DNA of 64,000 nucleotides, taken from Leguminivora glycinivorella. Taxonomy: Eukaryota; Arthropoda; Insecta; Lepidoptera; Tortricidae. The stretch lies in contig NC_062971.1 in NCBI RefSeq assembly GCF_023078275.1, forward strand, positions 4,092,001 through 4,156,000, in the 5' to 3' direction. The position numbers and the translations under genes are program-made. The notes below the pieces were generated by a model, which worked only from the letters and a program-made list of their open reading frames with translations, did no database searches and was not told the DNA's origin. Positions 1 through 11,158 of this stretch are shown piece by piece; the first letter of the stretch is position 1; every line of letters begins with the position of its first letter.

Positions 1-1361
1 TCTAAGGCCGAGTGATTTATGAATAGAGAGTGCCCTTCGTGTTCCGCCGGGTCATGCGTCACATTAAACAGGCAGTTTTCTGCTATTCGTCACGGTGATA
101 TCGATTTATGGGATGCCTTCGTGAATTCTGATGTGGGGTCAGGTTTACAGCAACAACCTTCACTGATTGCTGGTGAACCTTTTATCTTTCTGATAAGGTT
201 GACTGTCGGTTAAGTGTGGATATGAAATTCATAGCCACAGACTGCTGATACTGTTTTTTTGTAACGTTAGTTTGGGTTGCAGATGAATGTTGTAAGACCT
301 TCTTCTGTACAATTTACTCGATTTATTAGAGTTAGTTACAAGCTTTATTTTGACAGTCCTGCTCAGTGTGTAGCTACAACGGTGAAATCAAGGGAGAACA
401 GGCATCTTCTGGGCGAGCTCACTACATCGGCGAGGCCACGTCTTTGCCTGGTCAAGAGTAAACCCGTTCATAATATTAAAAAAAACGATTGGCCTTTTCA
501 TCGGCACTAGAACTCTCCTTCAAAGTAATTTAAAACTGGGAAAACACTTCAAAGGGGATCTTCAAAGAGCGTTTTGAATATGCAAAAAGTATCTCTGCTT
601 TGAATATGTTAGTATTAGACATCATCAGTAACACATTGTCAGGTTTATTATAAACAACCACATCTCGTTCTGCTCTCAACAGCCCCACGTCATTAACGAA
701 CTTTTAATGATCGTCTAACTTAGGCATACTTAGGGATACCTAATTGCCTATTCTATGAGACCTTGGTAACCTCCAAGTAGTCTGAAAATCTAAGTTGACT
801 TCAAAATAGGTAATCTTCGAAGCTTCTTTAATATAAAAGTGTATTTGTATTTACTTAGTAAGCGTAAGGCATGTCAGTAACACATTATCAGGTTTATTAT
901 AAACAAACCACACCCCGTTTACCTCTCAACGGCCCTCCGTCATTAACCAGCCTTTAATTATCGTCTAACTTTATTTAGGGATGGGTATTTTATGAAAACC
1001 GACAATCGTCCTTTTTAGGGCTGACTCAAAATGTAAATATTATATGAAAAAAAAAAACGTTTTATTTTACATGTATTGATTTACGCAGCGTACATTATTT
1101 GTGCGTACATTAGTTTATAATGAAGCTTGAATCGTGTATTATTTTAACCTTGACCATTGAAGGTTTAGGTACTTCTTCCGTACCGTGGTCCTAATATGAA
1201 TAAATAATTTCCAATCATAACATTACGTCATAATATGTGAGTGTGATTAGTAAAACGTCCCACTTTGTCGATCGCTCGCCGCATTGTCAGTTTATTCACA
1301 TAAAATACAAGCAAATCTCGCCTCTTTGGTAAGCGACAAAGTGGGAAAATTTACTAAACAG
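1..1361. repeat. 5' edge with a 97-bp direct repeat (624-720 and 873-970)
   Basis: The block starting cagtaacacatt and ending atcgtctaact occurs twice in the same orientation, 249 bases apart, with about 85% identity by eye. The rest of this interval shows short open frames (for example 19-213 and 277-510) with no recognisable product. Confidence 0.6.
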
Positions 1362-1493
1362 TAACGCCGTGTCCCTCGTGGTCTCGTCTCATCGCATCGT
1401 CTACTTCCATATCGATAAGATTTGATTTCGTATGCGTCGCATCGCCGTCGCGCGACCATCGCGCGACCGTCACCCACGCAAGCCACAGCGTAA
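1362..1493. mobile_element. GC-rich MITE, copy 1 (GACGGTCGCGCGA family)
   Basis: About 130 bases bounded by taacgccgtg and cagcgtaa, with a core ttccatatcgataaga and ends rich in cgcgcgacc. Two other copies lie at 23050-23195 and 60298-60422. The left terminus is more diverged than the right one. Confidence 0.65.
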
Positions 1494-2190
1494 CACATAT
1501 CTACAAAAAATATGTAATTATGGTGTTTACAATATTTCTCTCCGACGAAAAGTACATTTTTTTCTTAGCTGTTCCCTATTTAAGGCGAACGCGCATTCGA
1601 TCTAGATTTACGGGTATAACGTTATAACTATTATCTTATCCTTTTAGGGAACCCTCAAATCACTCCCAACTCACGCTCATCGCACTAACTAACCCCACTT
1701 ACACGATATCCACAGCTGGTTTATAAAACCTTTAGCTGCCGATGAGCGCGCCGGGACAAAAATAACATCGTTGTTATTCGATTTGTGATTAGTTTCACAA
1801 GCTGGCTATTTCGGGAAGCTGTCTCTTTAAAACCGGGAGAGCAGGGTAATAAGAATCACTTGAACTTAGGAGTATATACACGTGTTTTTTTTTTTCTTTC
1901 CGTTAAATTCGACACGTAGCTAGGTTCATTATCAGGAACCACCGTGTAAGTATATAACTTTTAATTAAATTCGCAAAAAAAATAAGTACTTAAAAGTAAC
2001 TATATAGCCCCGTTCAAGTTTGAGGTAATTTTGGGTAAGTATCGTGTTCTAACCGTGTTTAAATTTTGCCATAGTTATAAAATCGAGGATAAACTATTTT
2101 CCAGGGTAGTTAAACAAATGTTCAATAAAAAGTAAAGCTGTAAGTAAACGTTTGTGAATCAGTCATGCAATTCCATAACTTTCCTTTAAC
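1494..2190. other. no recognisable gene or repeat
   Basis: AT-rich sequence with no open frame of note and no inverted repeat found by eye. Confidence 0.4.
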
Positions 2191-2191
2191 T

Positions 2192-2330
2192 CAATAGACG
2201 TTAGATGAGAAAATTGCTGTATCTGCTAGTTTCCTGTTTCCTCTCCAGTGAATGGGGTAAGGAGCGGAACATTATCGCCACGGGATAACACTATTGCTCC
2301 GGAGGCATGCGGACTGTTATCCTGAAACTT
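2192..2330 (+). repeat. 150-bp dispersed repeat, copy 1
   Basis: Shares with 3226-3380 the order caatagacg, gctgtatctg, cctgtttcc, ccagtg, tatcgccacg, ttgctccgg and a final aaactttaat. No terminal repeats were recognised. Confidence 0.6.
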
Positions 2331-2451
2331 TAATCTATACATATAATCTTTATAACGTAATATGTATAACTATTTTTTGGCGTTTTACACTAAAGTGGGT
2401 TATTAAACTATCTATGTAAATACAGTCATAAAGTTCCATAAAACTCCTATA

Positions 2452-2958
2452 TCTTAAGATCAAGGTAGGAGTCAATTCTCCATACAAACGCTCTCGACTA
2501 TTTCCTCCCTGGTTTTTGAAGATAGAGCAATGATTATTTCAACACAGATTGTTATTATTTTTATCTGTGTCGGACCGTTTTGATTTTATTGATATTCTGC
2601 TTTTTAAAGACTCTAGAGCCAATGAAAAATTTCCAAAAACGGCCTTTTTCATTGTGGCGCAAAAAAAGGTGTGATACTCAAGATTGGTAACAATTAACCA
2701 AAAAAACTAAATGGTCCGACATAGATTATTTTATTGTTATTCAGATTCTAAAATTTCGTTCCGATTGATTAAGTTTTGAAGGAGGAAAGAGTCGAGAGCG
2801 GAACCTCGATTTTAAAGATTTTTTTGAAATATCTTTTGACTGAGTTGTTCTTAATGGACAAATTTTTTCGATAAATCTAGTTAATAACACTTGTATATTT
2901 AACTGAAATTCCCATGTTGAAAGGCCCCCCTTTCCATTTTAGCATTTTCGCTACCGTA
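2452..2958 (+). repeat. 500-bp repeat, copy 1 (inverted partner at 38463)
   Basis: Nearly the whole block reappears in opposite orientation at 38463-38982. Shared landmarks include ccatacaaacgctctcgact, agatagagcaatgatt and the final agcattttcgct. No coding capacity or terminal inverted repeat was seen. Confidence 0.75.
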
Positions 2959-2977
2959 TCCTCTTAATACACCCCTC

Positions 2978-3222
2978 GTGTGATGACGGGTTAAGAATTT
3001 TACCACCCTCTTTCTTCTTGTGGGTGTCGTAGAAGTCGACTAAATAGTGTGAGATATTGGTTAAATTGTGGCGTAGACGAGAAGCTGGCAACCTGTCACT
3101 GCAATGTCGCAATTTGGATTTCTTTCAACCCCTTTTTGCCAAGAGTGGCACTGAAACTTAGTAGCTCATGTGCTCTGCCTACCCCTTTATGGGATACAGG
3201 CGTGACTATATGTATGTATGTA
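2978..3222 (+). repeat. SINE-like repeat with LINE-type tail, copy 1
   Basis: Landmarks in order: gatgacgggttaagaa, tgtcgtagaagtcgac, aacctgtcactgcaatgtc, aagagtggcactgaaac, ctgcctacccctttatgg, then a (TATG)n tail. The last part matches the C-terminal codons, stop and tail of the LINE fragment ending at 33853. Other copies are at 16276, 17180, 18619, 27342/28277 and 40341 (minus). Confidence 0.75.
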
Positions 3223-3225
3223 TCT

Positions 3226-3380
3226 TAATAGACGCCTGATCAGAAAAATGCTGTATCTGCGAGTTACCTGTTTCCCCTCCAGTGGATGGGATAAGTAGCG
3301 TAACACTATCGCCACGCGACGCCAAGGGATTATTTACACAGCTGTTGCTCCGGCATTCGGATTGTCCTTAAACTTTAATA
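3226..3380 (+). repeat. 150-bp dispersed repeat, copy 2
   Basis: Second copy of the block at 2192-2330; it directly follows the (TATG)n tail of the SINE-like repeat. Confidence 0.6.
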
Positions 3381-3647
3381 AATATGTATTGTATCTACTT
3401 ATCATATTAAGCCTTAATTTGATATTTCATTAATCACTGATTAATGAAAAATACTTAACTTACCTATCAAGCTACTTTACTGATGTTGATAATGATAAAG
3501 TGATAATTTGCATTTTTACGAAAAAAAGTCACTTTTTCACTGACAAAATTGATCCATTAACCAACATATTGTAAAGTACAATTCCCATTTTATCCTACCA
3601 GTCTCAAGCTTAAAGGTCAAACTAGAGTCGCTACTCTAAGCTACCAT

Positions 3648-3893
3648 CCACACTCGTAAGACGCATGTCTTGCGGCGCGCAACGGACGTCTCCGCCACGC
3701 CACCTGAATGTAATTCAAAAAACGTCTCCTCAGTACATTTTGTATAGGAATGACGTAAGACGCGCCCCAGGCGGGCGCGTCTTACGTCATTCCTATACAA
3801 AATGTACTGAGGAGACGTTTTTTGAATTACATTTAGGCGACGTGGCGCGGACGTCCGTTCCGCATCTCAGGACATGCGTCTCTTAAGTGTGGC
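3648..3893. mobile_element. fold-back MITE, copy A
   Basis: Two arms of about 110-120 bases read as reverse complements: taattcaaaaaacgtctcct on the left and its complement on the right, closing around a GC-rich centre gcgccccaggcgggcgc. Outer ends are ccacact and agtgtgg. The same family occurs at 50581-50878. Confidence 0.85.
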
Positions 3894-3940
3894 CTAAGAC
3901 GCTTCTTATGGGTGACAGATTCTAGTCATCTGCCTATTGC

Positions 3941-4168
3941 CACAGAATATATAATAGTACAAGTACAGAAGGCTCACTCCTTTGATGTCCACAAAATGCC
4001 GCCATTCTAATTTTTTACCTACATTAACAAACGGACCGCACGCGAGCAGGCGACATTGAATTTTATTGCGCGGCGCGAAAGTCGTCACCACTGAATGGGC
4101 CGCGAATTCGCGGCCGCCGACATGTACTTGTAGCGCGGCGATAAAAGCGCGGAGTGAGCCGCCCCTGC
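3941..4168 (+). repeat. dispersed element with NotI-like GC core, copy 1
   Basis: Starts cacagaatatataatagtac and ends gcggagtgagccgcccctg, with gaattcgcggccgcc inside. A second copy with the same ends is at 16872-17165. The long minus-strand open frame here (3906-4337) is a product of the GC-rich repeat and is not treated as a gene. Confidence 0.65.
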
Positions 4169-4377
4169 TATTGCTCGAAACGCAATTTGCCCACAGCTTT
4201 GACTCGACGTAGACGCCGGCGCTCAGCAGGGTTAGCACATGATTGCCGTGAGATAGACTACCCGTCCTTATGTAATTAATACAGTTAGACGAAGACATTT
4301 GATCTATCTCGCGGCGACATACTCTCGCGGCAATCATGTGCTAGGCCTACAGAAGACCTGCATGCCGAGCCGTGTGA

Positions 4378-4508
4378 GAATCGTTGACGCTACGTGGCAA
4401 TCAAAATGCATTCTGACTCTGTCACGCCACTACAGAAGAGCGAATGGGGAGATCTAGCTACGATACGCTACGGAGCGCAAGCGATTGCAACGTTGGCTAG
4501 GTACCCTG
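4378..4508 (+). repeat. 130-bp repeat ending gtaccctg, copy 1
   Basis: Starts atcgttgacgct and ends taggtaccctg with ctctgtcacgccact within; a related copy is at 55041-55160. Confidence 0.55.
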
Positions 4509-5054
4509 AGGTGGTCTTCAAAATTTATAGCGCTATATAAAAACGAAACATTTAATTTGACAGTCCCAAAGTTAAGATTTCCCAGTCATTCATGTAGTGA
4601 CTAATAAAACAATGATTGACTGGGTACGGGGAGACGTGACTTGAATTTTACGTCCGATTTTATATCCGAACGTAAAAACGGGGCCCTAACGTGAAAGATT
4701 CATGATATGGTGCTGTTGGCTGTTGTGATCGTTCATAGTCAACAAACAAAAACATAGAAAAGTTTTCGAAATTGTAAATATTTACTTGTGAATATCTTAG
4801 AAAATTCTTATATTTTTGTTTTATTTTTTGTGGGTATCGATAATTGTTTTCGGTGGAATGTCTTACAATCACTTACAATAAATAGGCTAAAGCACAAAGA
4901 ATTTAAATTTTGTACCAACATTGGGAATATCTATTGTGGTTGTGGGTACTGGGTAGTGGGTACTTTATTTTGAACTTTCTGACAGCTAATTGTCTGTGGC
5001 CATGACTAGATGACATTGACATGACAGCTGTTAGCAAATTCACCTAACTTCAAG

Positions 5055-5610
5055 TAAAAAAACCGGCCAAGAGCGTGTCGGGCCACGCTCAGTGTAGGGT
5101 TCCGTAGTTTTCCGTATTTTTCTCAAAAACTACTGAACCTATCAAGTTCAAAACAATTTTCCTAGAAAGTCTTTATAAAGTTCTACTTTTGTGATTTTTT
5201 TCATATTTTTTAAACATATGGTTCAAAAGTTAGAGGGGCGGGGACGCACTTTTTTTTCCTTTAGGAGCGATTATTTCCGAAAATATAAATATTATCAAAA
5301 AACGATGTTAGCAAACCCTTATTCATTTTTAAATACCTATCCAACAATATATCACACGTTAGGGTTGGAATGAAAAAAAATTTCAGCCCCCACTTTACAT
5401 GTAGGGGGAGTACCCTAATAAAACATTTTTTTCCATTTTTTATTTTTGCACTTTGTCGGCGTGATTTATATACATATTGGTACCAAATTTCAGCTTTCTA
5501 GTGCTAACGGACGGACGGACGGACGGACGGACGGACGGACGGACGGACGGACGGACAGACAGACATGGCGAAACTATAAGGGTTCCTAGTTGACTACGGA
5601 ACCCTAAAAA
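5055..5610 (-). mobile_element. AGGGTTCC/(CCGT)n element, copy 1 (minus)
   Basis: Non-autonomous element with one end ccggccaagagcgtg and the other acggaaccctaaaaa. Near both ends lies agggttccgtag in inverted orientation. It contains a (GGAC)n array at 5511-5556. Other copies: 31804-32090 (internally deleted), 49334-49931 and 57236-57787. The short open frames inside (for example 5191-5373) are not genes. Confidence 0.85.
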
Positions 5611-6357
5611 CAAGGCAAAACGTTTATTTCACATGAAAAAACATAATAAATTTTGAAGATGCCGATTCTTGTTGGCGGTGGCGTTGAAGTGGGGGCTTCT
5701 CATGGCCGCCAATCTTCCCGCCGCGCCGGTTGCGAAGTGAAGTGGAGCCCGAACGGCTCATGAAGATTGCTGCAGCTGCAGTGCGCTGCACGTTGGTGAT
5801 GATGACGAAGTGGGGGTTGCATATGACCGCCAGCCATCTCGCCACACCGTGAACAGCTGGATCAACTGGTCATCTAGTCGGCCTTGTCTTGATACATGTA
5901 AAAGAAATGTGTATGAACATTGTTCTTTGTAGTCAGGAAATTATAAGGGTGTTGTAACTCTATAACTTTAAACAATTATATCTATTTATTAAATATTTAC
6001 AGTTTGGGGTGTGTTTTATTCCACAGTTTACATGTTTTTATATAACTTAACCGTATTGGTAGCTATAGGAAAACATTATGGAATAAATTTGAGCAATCAG
6101 TTATCAATAATTGTATAATAAATTAATAAATAAATTTCCCAAACCATGTACTGCACTCCACTATTCAAAATGCACTCTGAGCATTGGCTACTATGTACAA
6201 AATTAACCTTTTCAACACCATATGCAATTGCAAATTTTCTGTCAATTGTTATTTTACTTTATTATTTTAGCTTATTATTTTTTTATTTCTAATTCAATGT
6301 ATGCGGTTTAAAAGACTAAAAGTAACTTACGATGGATTACTAATGACCTATAACCTA
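5611..6357 (-). other. 3' flank of the gypsy-like element, possible LTR not resolved
   Basis: Lies downstream of the pol stop on the minus strand. It may include a 3' LTR, but without a second copy the LTR ends cannot be fixed. A GC-richer patch is at 5640-5860. Confidence 0.3.
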
Positions 6358-8975
6358 AACCTAACCTATGGACCTAGGATAGAATCTCTTAAGTTTATCT
6401 ATATGTACAATTTCTTTTCTAGCCTTTCCTTTTGACGATAGACGCTGAATGATATAGTTAACTTCAGTTAGCTTTTGGATTATTCTATAAGGGCCTTTGT
6501 ACAGTCTACAAAGTTTAAGACTTCGTCCTGTTATACGTCTAGGTTTTAATACCATAACCAGGTCATTTTGGGCAAATTGCGTAAATTTAGTTTTTTTATC
6601 GTAGTATGTCTTTTGCTTCGCTTGAACTTTAGCGATTCTTGCCGCTGCCAACTTCTGTAAGTCTTTTATATGGTTCGCTTTGTCTTCTAAGGTATGAGTT
6701 TCTCCCTCCTTAATATTGAGCTCCATATCCATGCTTAAGCATGGTTCTCTGCCATAAACTATGTTATACGGTGACAGTCCTGTCGATGATTGTACCGAAG
6801 CATTGTAAGCAAATATGATTTTTGGCAGATACACTGACCAATCCTTTTGATTGTCTTGGACATATTTTGACAAAGATATATTCAGAGTCTTAAAAAGCCT
6901 CTCAATTAACCCATTCGCTTTTGGATTAAATGCAGTCGTATGGCGAAGCTTAGCACCATAATCTTCTACTGTTCTTTGCACTACCTTTGATGTAAACACC
7001 GAGCCTTGATCTGTAAGAATAGATTTAACTCCGCCTAGATTGCAGAAAATGTATTCAATAAGGAACTGGGATATAACATCAGCTGTAACTCTAGGAACGG
7101 CTTTGCATATTGCATATTTACTGAGGTATTCTATTGCTCCAATTACATAACGATGGCCTTCATTGGATTTGCAGAATGGGCCTAATATATCTAATGCCAC
7201 CTGTTGACCAAAATTATTCACCTTCACATTCACGAGTGGAGCTTTTGTATGTTTCATATTTTTCTCTTGGCATTTTATGCATGATTTAATATAGTTATCT
7301 ATTTTCTTCTCCGCGTTTTCAATGTAGTAGCGTAGTTTGAATTTCTTCAGTGTTTTGAATAAGCCAAAATGTGCACCGCCCCATGCGTTGTCATGCAACT
7401 CCTGCATACAATCTGAAAATAAATTCTCAGGTAGTACTACAACATCACGTAGAGTGTTGTCGACCCATGTTTTCTTACATAATAATCCATTTTTTACATG
7501 ATAGGTCTTGTAATGTCTTTCACCGTTCATTTTCTTTAAAATATTTTTACAAAACATATCTTCTTGTTGTTTTTGTTCTATGTCGCTTTTTCGAAAACTA
7601 TATAGGCACAAGCCGTCTGGTTGCTCTGTGGGCTTTTCCTGCGTGTCATCATAAAGTGGATTCCGACTAAGGAAATCTGCATGAATATTATCTTTGCCCT
7701 TGCAATATACAATTTTGAAGTTCCATGGTTGTATAGCTAATGCCCATCTTGCTAAACGTCCATTCATGTCTCTGCGGGTGCGAAGCCATACCAATGCTTT
7801 GTGGTCTGTTACCACTTCAAACTCTAAGCCCCATAAATATTGTTTAAAGTATGTTATTGCCCATATTAAGCCGAGGCATTCTTTTTCAGTAATGGCATAT
7901 CGTTTCTCTGCTTCACTAAGCTTTCTTGATGCAAATGCTACTGGTCTTAGTTGAGATGTTCCTTGCATGAGGCAGCATCCTAATGCTTGATCTGATGCAT
8001 CAACATATAGTCTGGTAATTATGTCGTCGTCTGATGAAAAATAACTTAATATAGGAGCTTGACATATTCTTTTCTTCATTTCTTCGAACGTAGTTTGTGC
8101 CTCGGCTGTCCATACAAACTTTTTGTTTTTCTTTGTTAGTTCCGTAAGTGGTAACGTCACTTGGGCAAATCCTGATATAAATTTCCTATAGTATGAAAAC
8201 AGTCCCAATGTCGATCTCAGTTCTTTCAAGTTTCTTGGTGGTTTTGCTTCTCGCATTGCTTTGACCCTTTCCTCTACCGGTTCAATTCCTTGTGCAGACA
8301 CAGTATGTCCGAGGATTGTTAATTTCGTATAGCCGATCTTGCATTTTGTTGGCTTCAGTGTAAGATTTGCCTTTTGAAACTTCCTTAGCACTTGTTCTAA
8401 GGCCAATAGGAATTCTTTGAAGGTTTTTGCATATACTATTATGTTGTCTACATAAACCAGTACTGATTTGTATTTTAGCTCTGCTAGTACTGTATCCATA
8501 GCTCGCTGAAATACCGCCTGCGACGTCTTCAGGCCGAAAGGAAGAGTTTTGAAGGAATATAACCCTGACTGAGTAATAAAACTTGTTTTTTCTTTTCCTT
8601 TTCCAAGTCTTAATTGCCAATAACCAGAATTGAGGTCTAATTCTGCGAAATATCTTGCTCCTTCTAGGCATGCAAGTAGTTCCTCGATCTTTGGTATTGG
8701 GTAAGCATCGGCTTTTATTTTCTTATTTAACGCCCTGAAATCGATGCAAAAACGTGGTTTTCCATCCGATTTTTCTACAATCACGACTGGTGAAGAATAC
8801 GGACTTTGTGATCGTTCAATAATGTCATTTTTTAACATTTCTTGCACTTGTTCTTCAATTAATTCTCTTTGTTTCGCTGAAGTCCTGTAAGGTGGTCTGT
8901 GGACCGGGATTTCATCTGTAGTCTCAATGTCGATTAAATAACCATTGTAGGCTCCTAGATTTGATACTGCCAGTC
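6358..8975 (-). pseudogene. Ty3/gypsy-like pol: RT, RNase H and integrase, 5'-truncated
   Basis: A long minus-strand frame (from an ATG at 8847 to the stop at 6358, 828 residues) that stays open upstream of that ATG to about 8975. In order it encodes reverse transcriptase (first catalytic Asp in ELDLNSGYW), RNase H (LYVDAS, TDHKAL), an HHCC zinc finger and an integrase core with the D, D and E residues in LDILGPF, TDQGSVF and NGLIERL. The RT box reads YVDN in place of YxDD, so the second catalytic Asp is Asn. Gag, protease and a 5' LTR are absent, and no env was seen. Integrity of a frame this long suggests recent insertion, yet the changed RT box and truncation argue that it is inactive. Confidence 0.92.
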
Positions 8976-9179
8976 AGCGACATCTGCTGTAAAAGGTTTC
9001 ATTTGAATGTGTTGCTCACATTTGTTGTTTTGCTCGCATGGTGATATTCACTGACAGTGTTACCAGCGGAAGACGTATGCGTGCGATAGAGATCGGATAT
9101 AACGTGTCAGTGAACCCAATTTTCGTGCTCAGCGTCCTTACTTTACAAATACTTCTTTCAAATTCCTCCACACATTCCT

Positions 9180-9297
9180 ATCCCCTGAAGTCAGTTGCCA
9201 AGTCGTCAAGTTCGTCCCGCCATCTCTGGCGAAGTTCTACCGCGACGCTTTACAATTTGTGGCCCACCGTGTCCGTGGCTGTCTTGGCCCATATTTG
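9180..9297 (-). pseudogene. RTE-like LINE fragment
   Basis: On the minus strand a short stretch reads RQRWRDELDD, the C-terminal motif of RTE-type reverse transcriptases also seen at 15497-15991. It directly precedes the SINE at 9298. Confidence 0.45.
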
Positions 9298-9557
9298 ACG
9301 ACCGGTTTGGCTCAGTCGGTAGTGACCCTGCCTGCTGAGCCGTGGTCCTGGGTTCGAATCCCGGTAAGGGCATTTATTTGTGTGATGGTCACAGATATTT
9401 GTTCCTGAGTCATGGACGTTTTCTATCTATATAAGTATATATACTAGTATTATATATATCGTTGTCTGAGTACCCACAACACAAGCCCTTTTGAGCTTAC
9501 CTTGGGGCTCAGTCAATCTGTGTAAGAATGTCCTATAATATTTATTTATTTATTTTA
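9298..9557 (+). mobile_element. tRNA-derived SINE, copy 1
   Basis: The head carries a pol III A-box-like tggctcagtcgg and a B box ggttcgaatcc, 45 bases apart as in a tRNA. The body ends with acaacacaagcccttttgag, gctcagtcaatctgtgtaag and a T/A-rich tail of tatttatt units. Related copies: 26917-27050 (+) and a 5'-truncated one at 29221-29345 (-). Confidence 0.85.
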
Positions 9558-9568
9558 TAGGGTATCCG

Positions 9569-9615
9569 GAATCCGGCAGATGTGTCCTGCCCAGTCCCAT
9601 TTAAGCTTGGCGGCA
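9569..9615 (-). pseudogene. short RTE-like LINE remnant
   Basis: The run cagcttgg-like block resembles 15715-15760 in the RTE fragment (shared gcccagtccca). Too short to say more. Confidence 0.4.
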
Positions 9616-9619
9616 GTTG

Positions 9620-10583
9620 TAGCAGTTGTCCTTACTTTACAAATTTAAATATGATACTAATTTTTAGGGTTATTAAGCATACATACACCGTAACTTACTC
9701 TGTACCAACACATCGAAAGCCCAATACACAGGCACAGCCAATGTTTATTTTATGCTCCATTATTTCGGTCATATGCTGACTGCGATATTTACGTGCCTGG
9801 GCTTGGCGTGACAACCCTGACAGGTCACGTTTTGTACAAATTATATTTAACCAATATGTAATGGATATCAAATTTTGCTGTTAAATTATTTCTGTGCTGG
9901 TATATTTTATTTGAGATGTGTTTTAAAGGTAACAAATGCTTTGTAAAAGTATTGAAAAACTAGAAAGAAGTTACTGTTCAGTACTCGTCTACTAGATATC
10001 CACTTCTGAGGGCCTACCATCGAAGTTTGGAAATTGCGAACATTTATCTCTTACTCCAATTATTTACGGCGTAATGTTATTCGATTAATGCTTTTCATTG
10101 TCAAAATAGTATTTCGTTTGCTTCATTGTTATCGCAAAGGAGATCGTTCATTTTTACTATGGAACAAAGTTCAGTTCAAATTGGGAATTTGTAAGACCCA
10201 ACGTACATAATAAGTAGTAAGTACTAAGTAGGTGTGATATCCATAATAGATGATCATTTCAAAAGAAATTATCAAAATGAGCTGCTTAATGCATGTTTAT
10301 ACAATCATATTTATTTTTGGTCAAATGGGACCCCTAATTTTACTTACCTAATACAGTTCGCAAGGATTAGACCCGTTCTTAAGCCGCCAGGGACCACATA
10401 TTATATTAATACGTAATTACGAAGGTTCATTAAGATTCAGGTTTCAAAGAGACTGGGCCGAAACGCCATTAAACGTTGAGATTTACTGGGATCCACGCAA
10501 ATAAATAACTTAGCCTCGTTTCAGATTAGACACAATAAAATAATACTTATTCTTCATGTATATTTTGTTTTGTAAACTAACAA
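9620..10583. other. no recognisable gene
   Basis: AT-rich; small open frames only (for example 10234-10416), nothing assigned. Confidence 0.4.
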
Positions 10584-10746
10584 TCCATATTAATATTATA
10601 AATGGGAAAGTGTGTGTGTCTGTTTATTTGTCCGTCTTTCACGGCAAAACGGAGCGACGTATTGACGTGAATTTTTAAGTGAAGATAGTTGAAGGGATGG
10701 AGAGTGACATAGGCTACTTTTTGTCTCTTTCAAAAGCAAAAGCTAG
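10584..10746 (+). mobile_element. Helitron-like non-autonomous element, short copy
   Basis: Begins tccatattaatattataa and ends gcaaaagctag, flanked by A on the left and T on the right as Helitrons are. Shares ggaaagtgtgtgtg and gatggagagtgacataggct with 62994-63240 but lacks the segment before its end. Confidence 0.7.
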
Positions 10747-11032
10747 TAGATCATAAACTAAAGGACAATCGCCATAGCGAACGGGTGGCCGAGGCGAGAA
10801 TCGTAGCCGAGTACAACTTACGTGACATGACATCGTTATGTCTAGACCATTTGTAACGTAGCAGATTTTTTGATAGTCGTAATTAAATATTTTGAATAAA
10901 TTAAATTTTTGAATGAAGCACTTCCTTCTCGTTCATTGCATTATCTGTTGCACTTCAAATGCACATATTTATGTTTATCTGTTGTAGGGTTGCCATACAA
11001 CAAGTATTATTCGAAATTGTAGGTATTTTGGC

Positions 11033-11158
11033 TGTCATTCCAGAAAAACTTTATATTATTTTGATATAGTTTAAGTATTGATTTTTGGAGAATATAATAT
11101 TTTAGAAACATGATAACAAATGTTATCATAGGTTTTTTAAGGCTGTTCTGGAATGACA
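11033..11158. mobile_element. small MITE with TGTCATTCCAGAA ends
   Basis: A 13-base terminal inverted repeat, tgtcattccagaa, bounds 126 bases, with an inner palindrome gataacaaatgttatc. Confidence 0.7.

Noticed and set aside
3906..4337. 143-codon minus-strand open frame
   Set aside because: Overlaps a dispersed GC-rich repeat; no domain recognised.
5624..5845. 73-codon minus-strand open frame next to the gypsy-type pol
   Set aside because: Probably part of an LTR or leader; no recognisable product.
8282..8671. 129-codon frame overlapping the gypsy-type RT
   Set aside because: A shadow of the pol frame in another phase.
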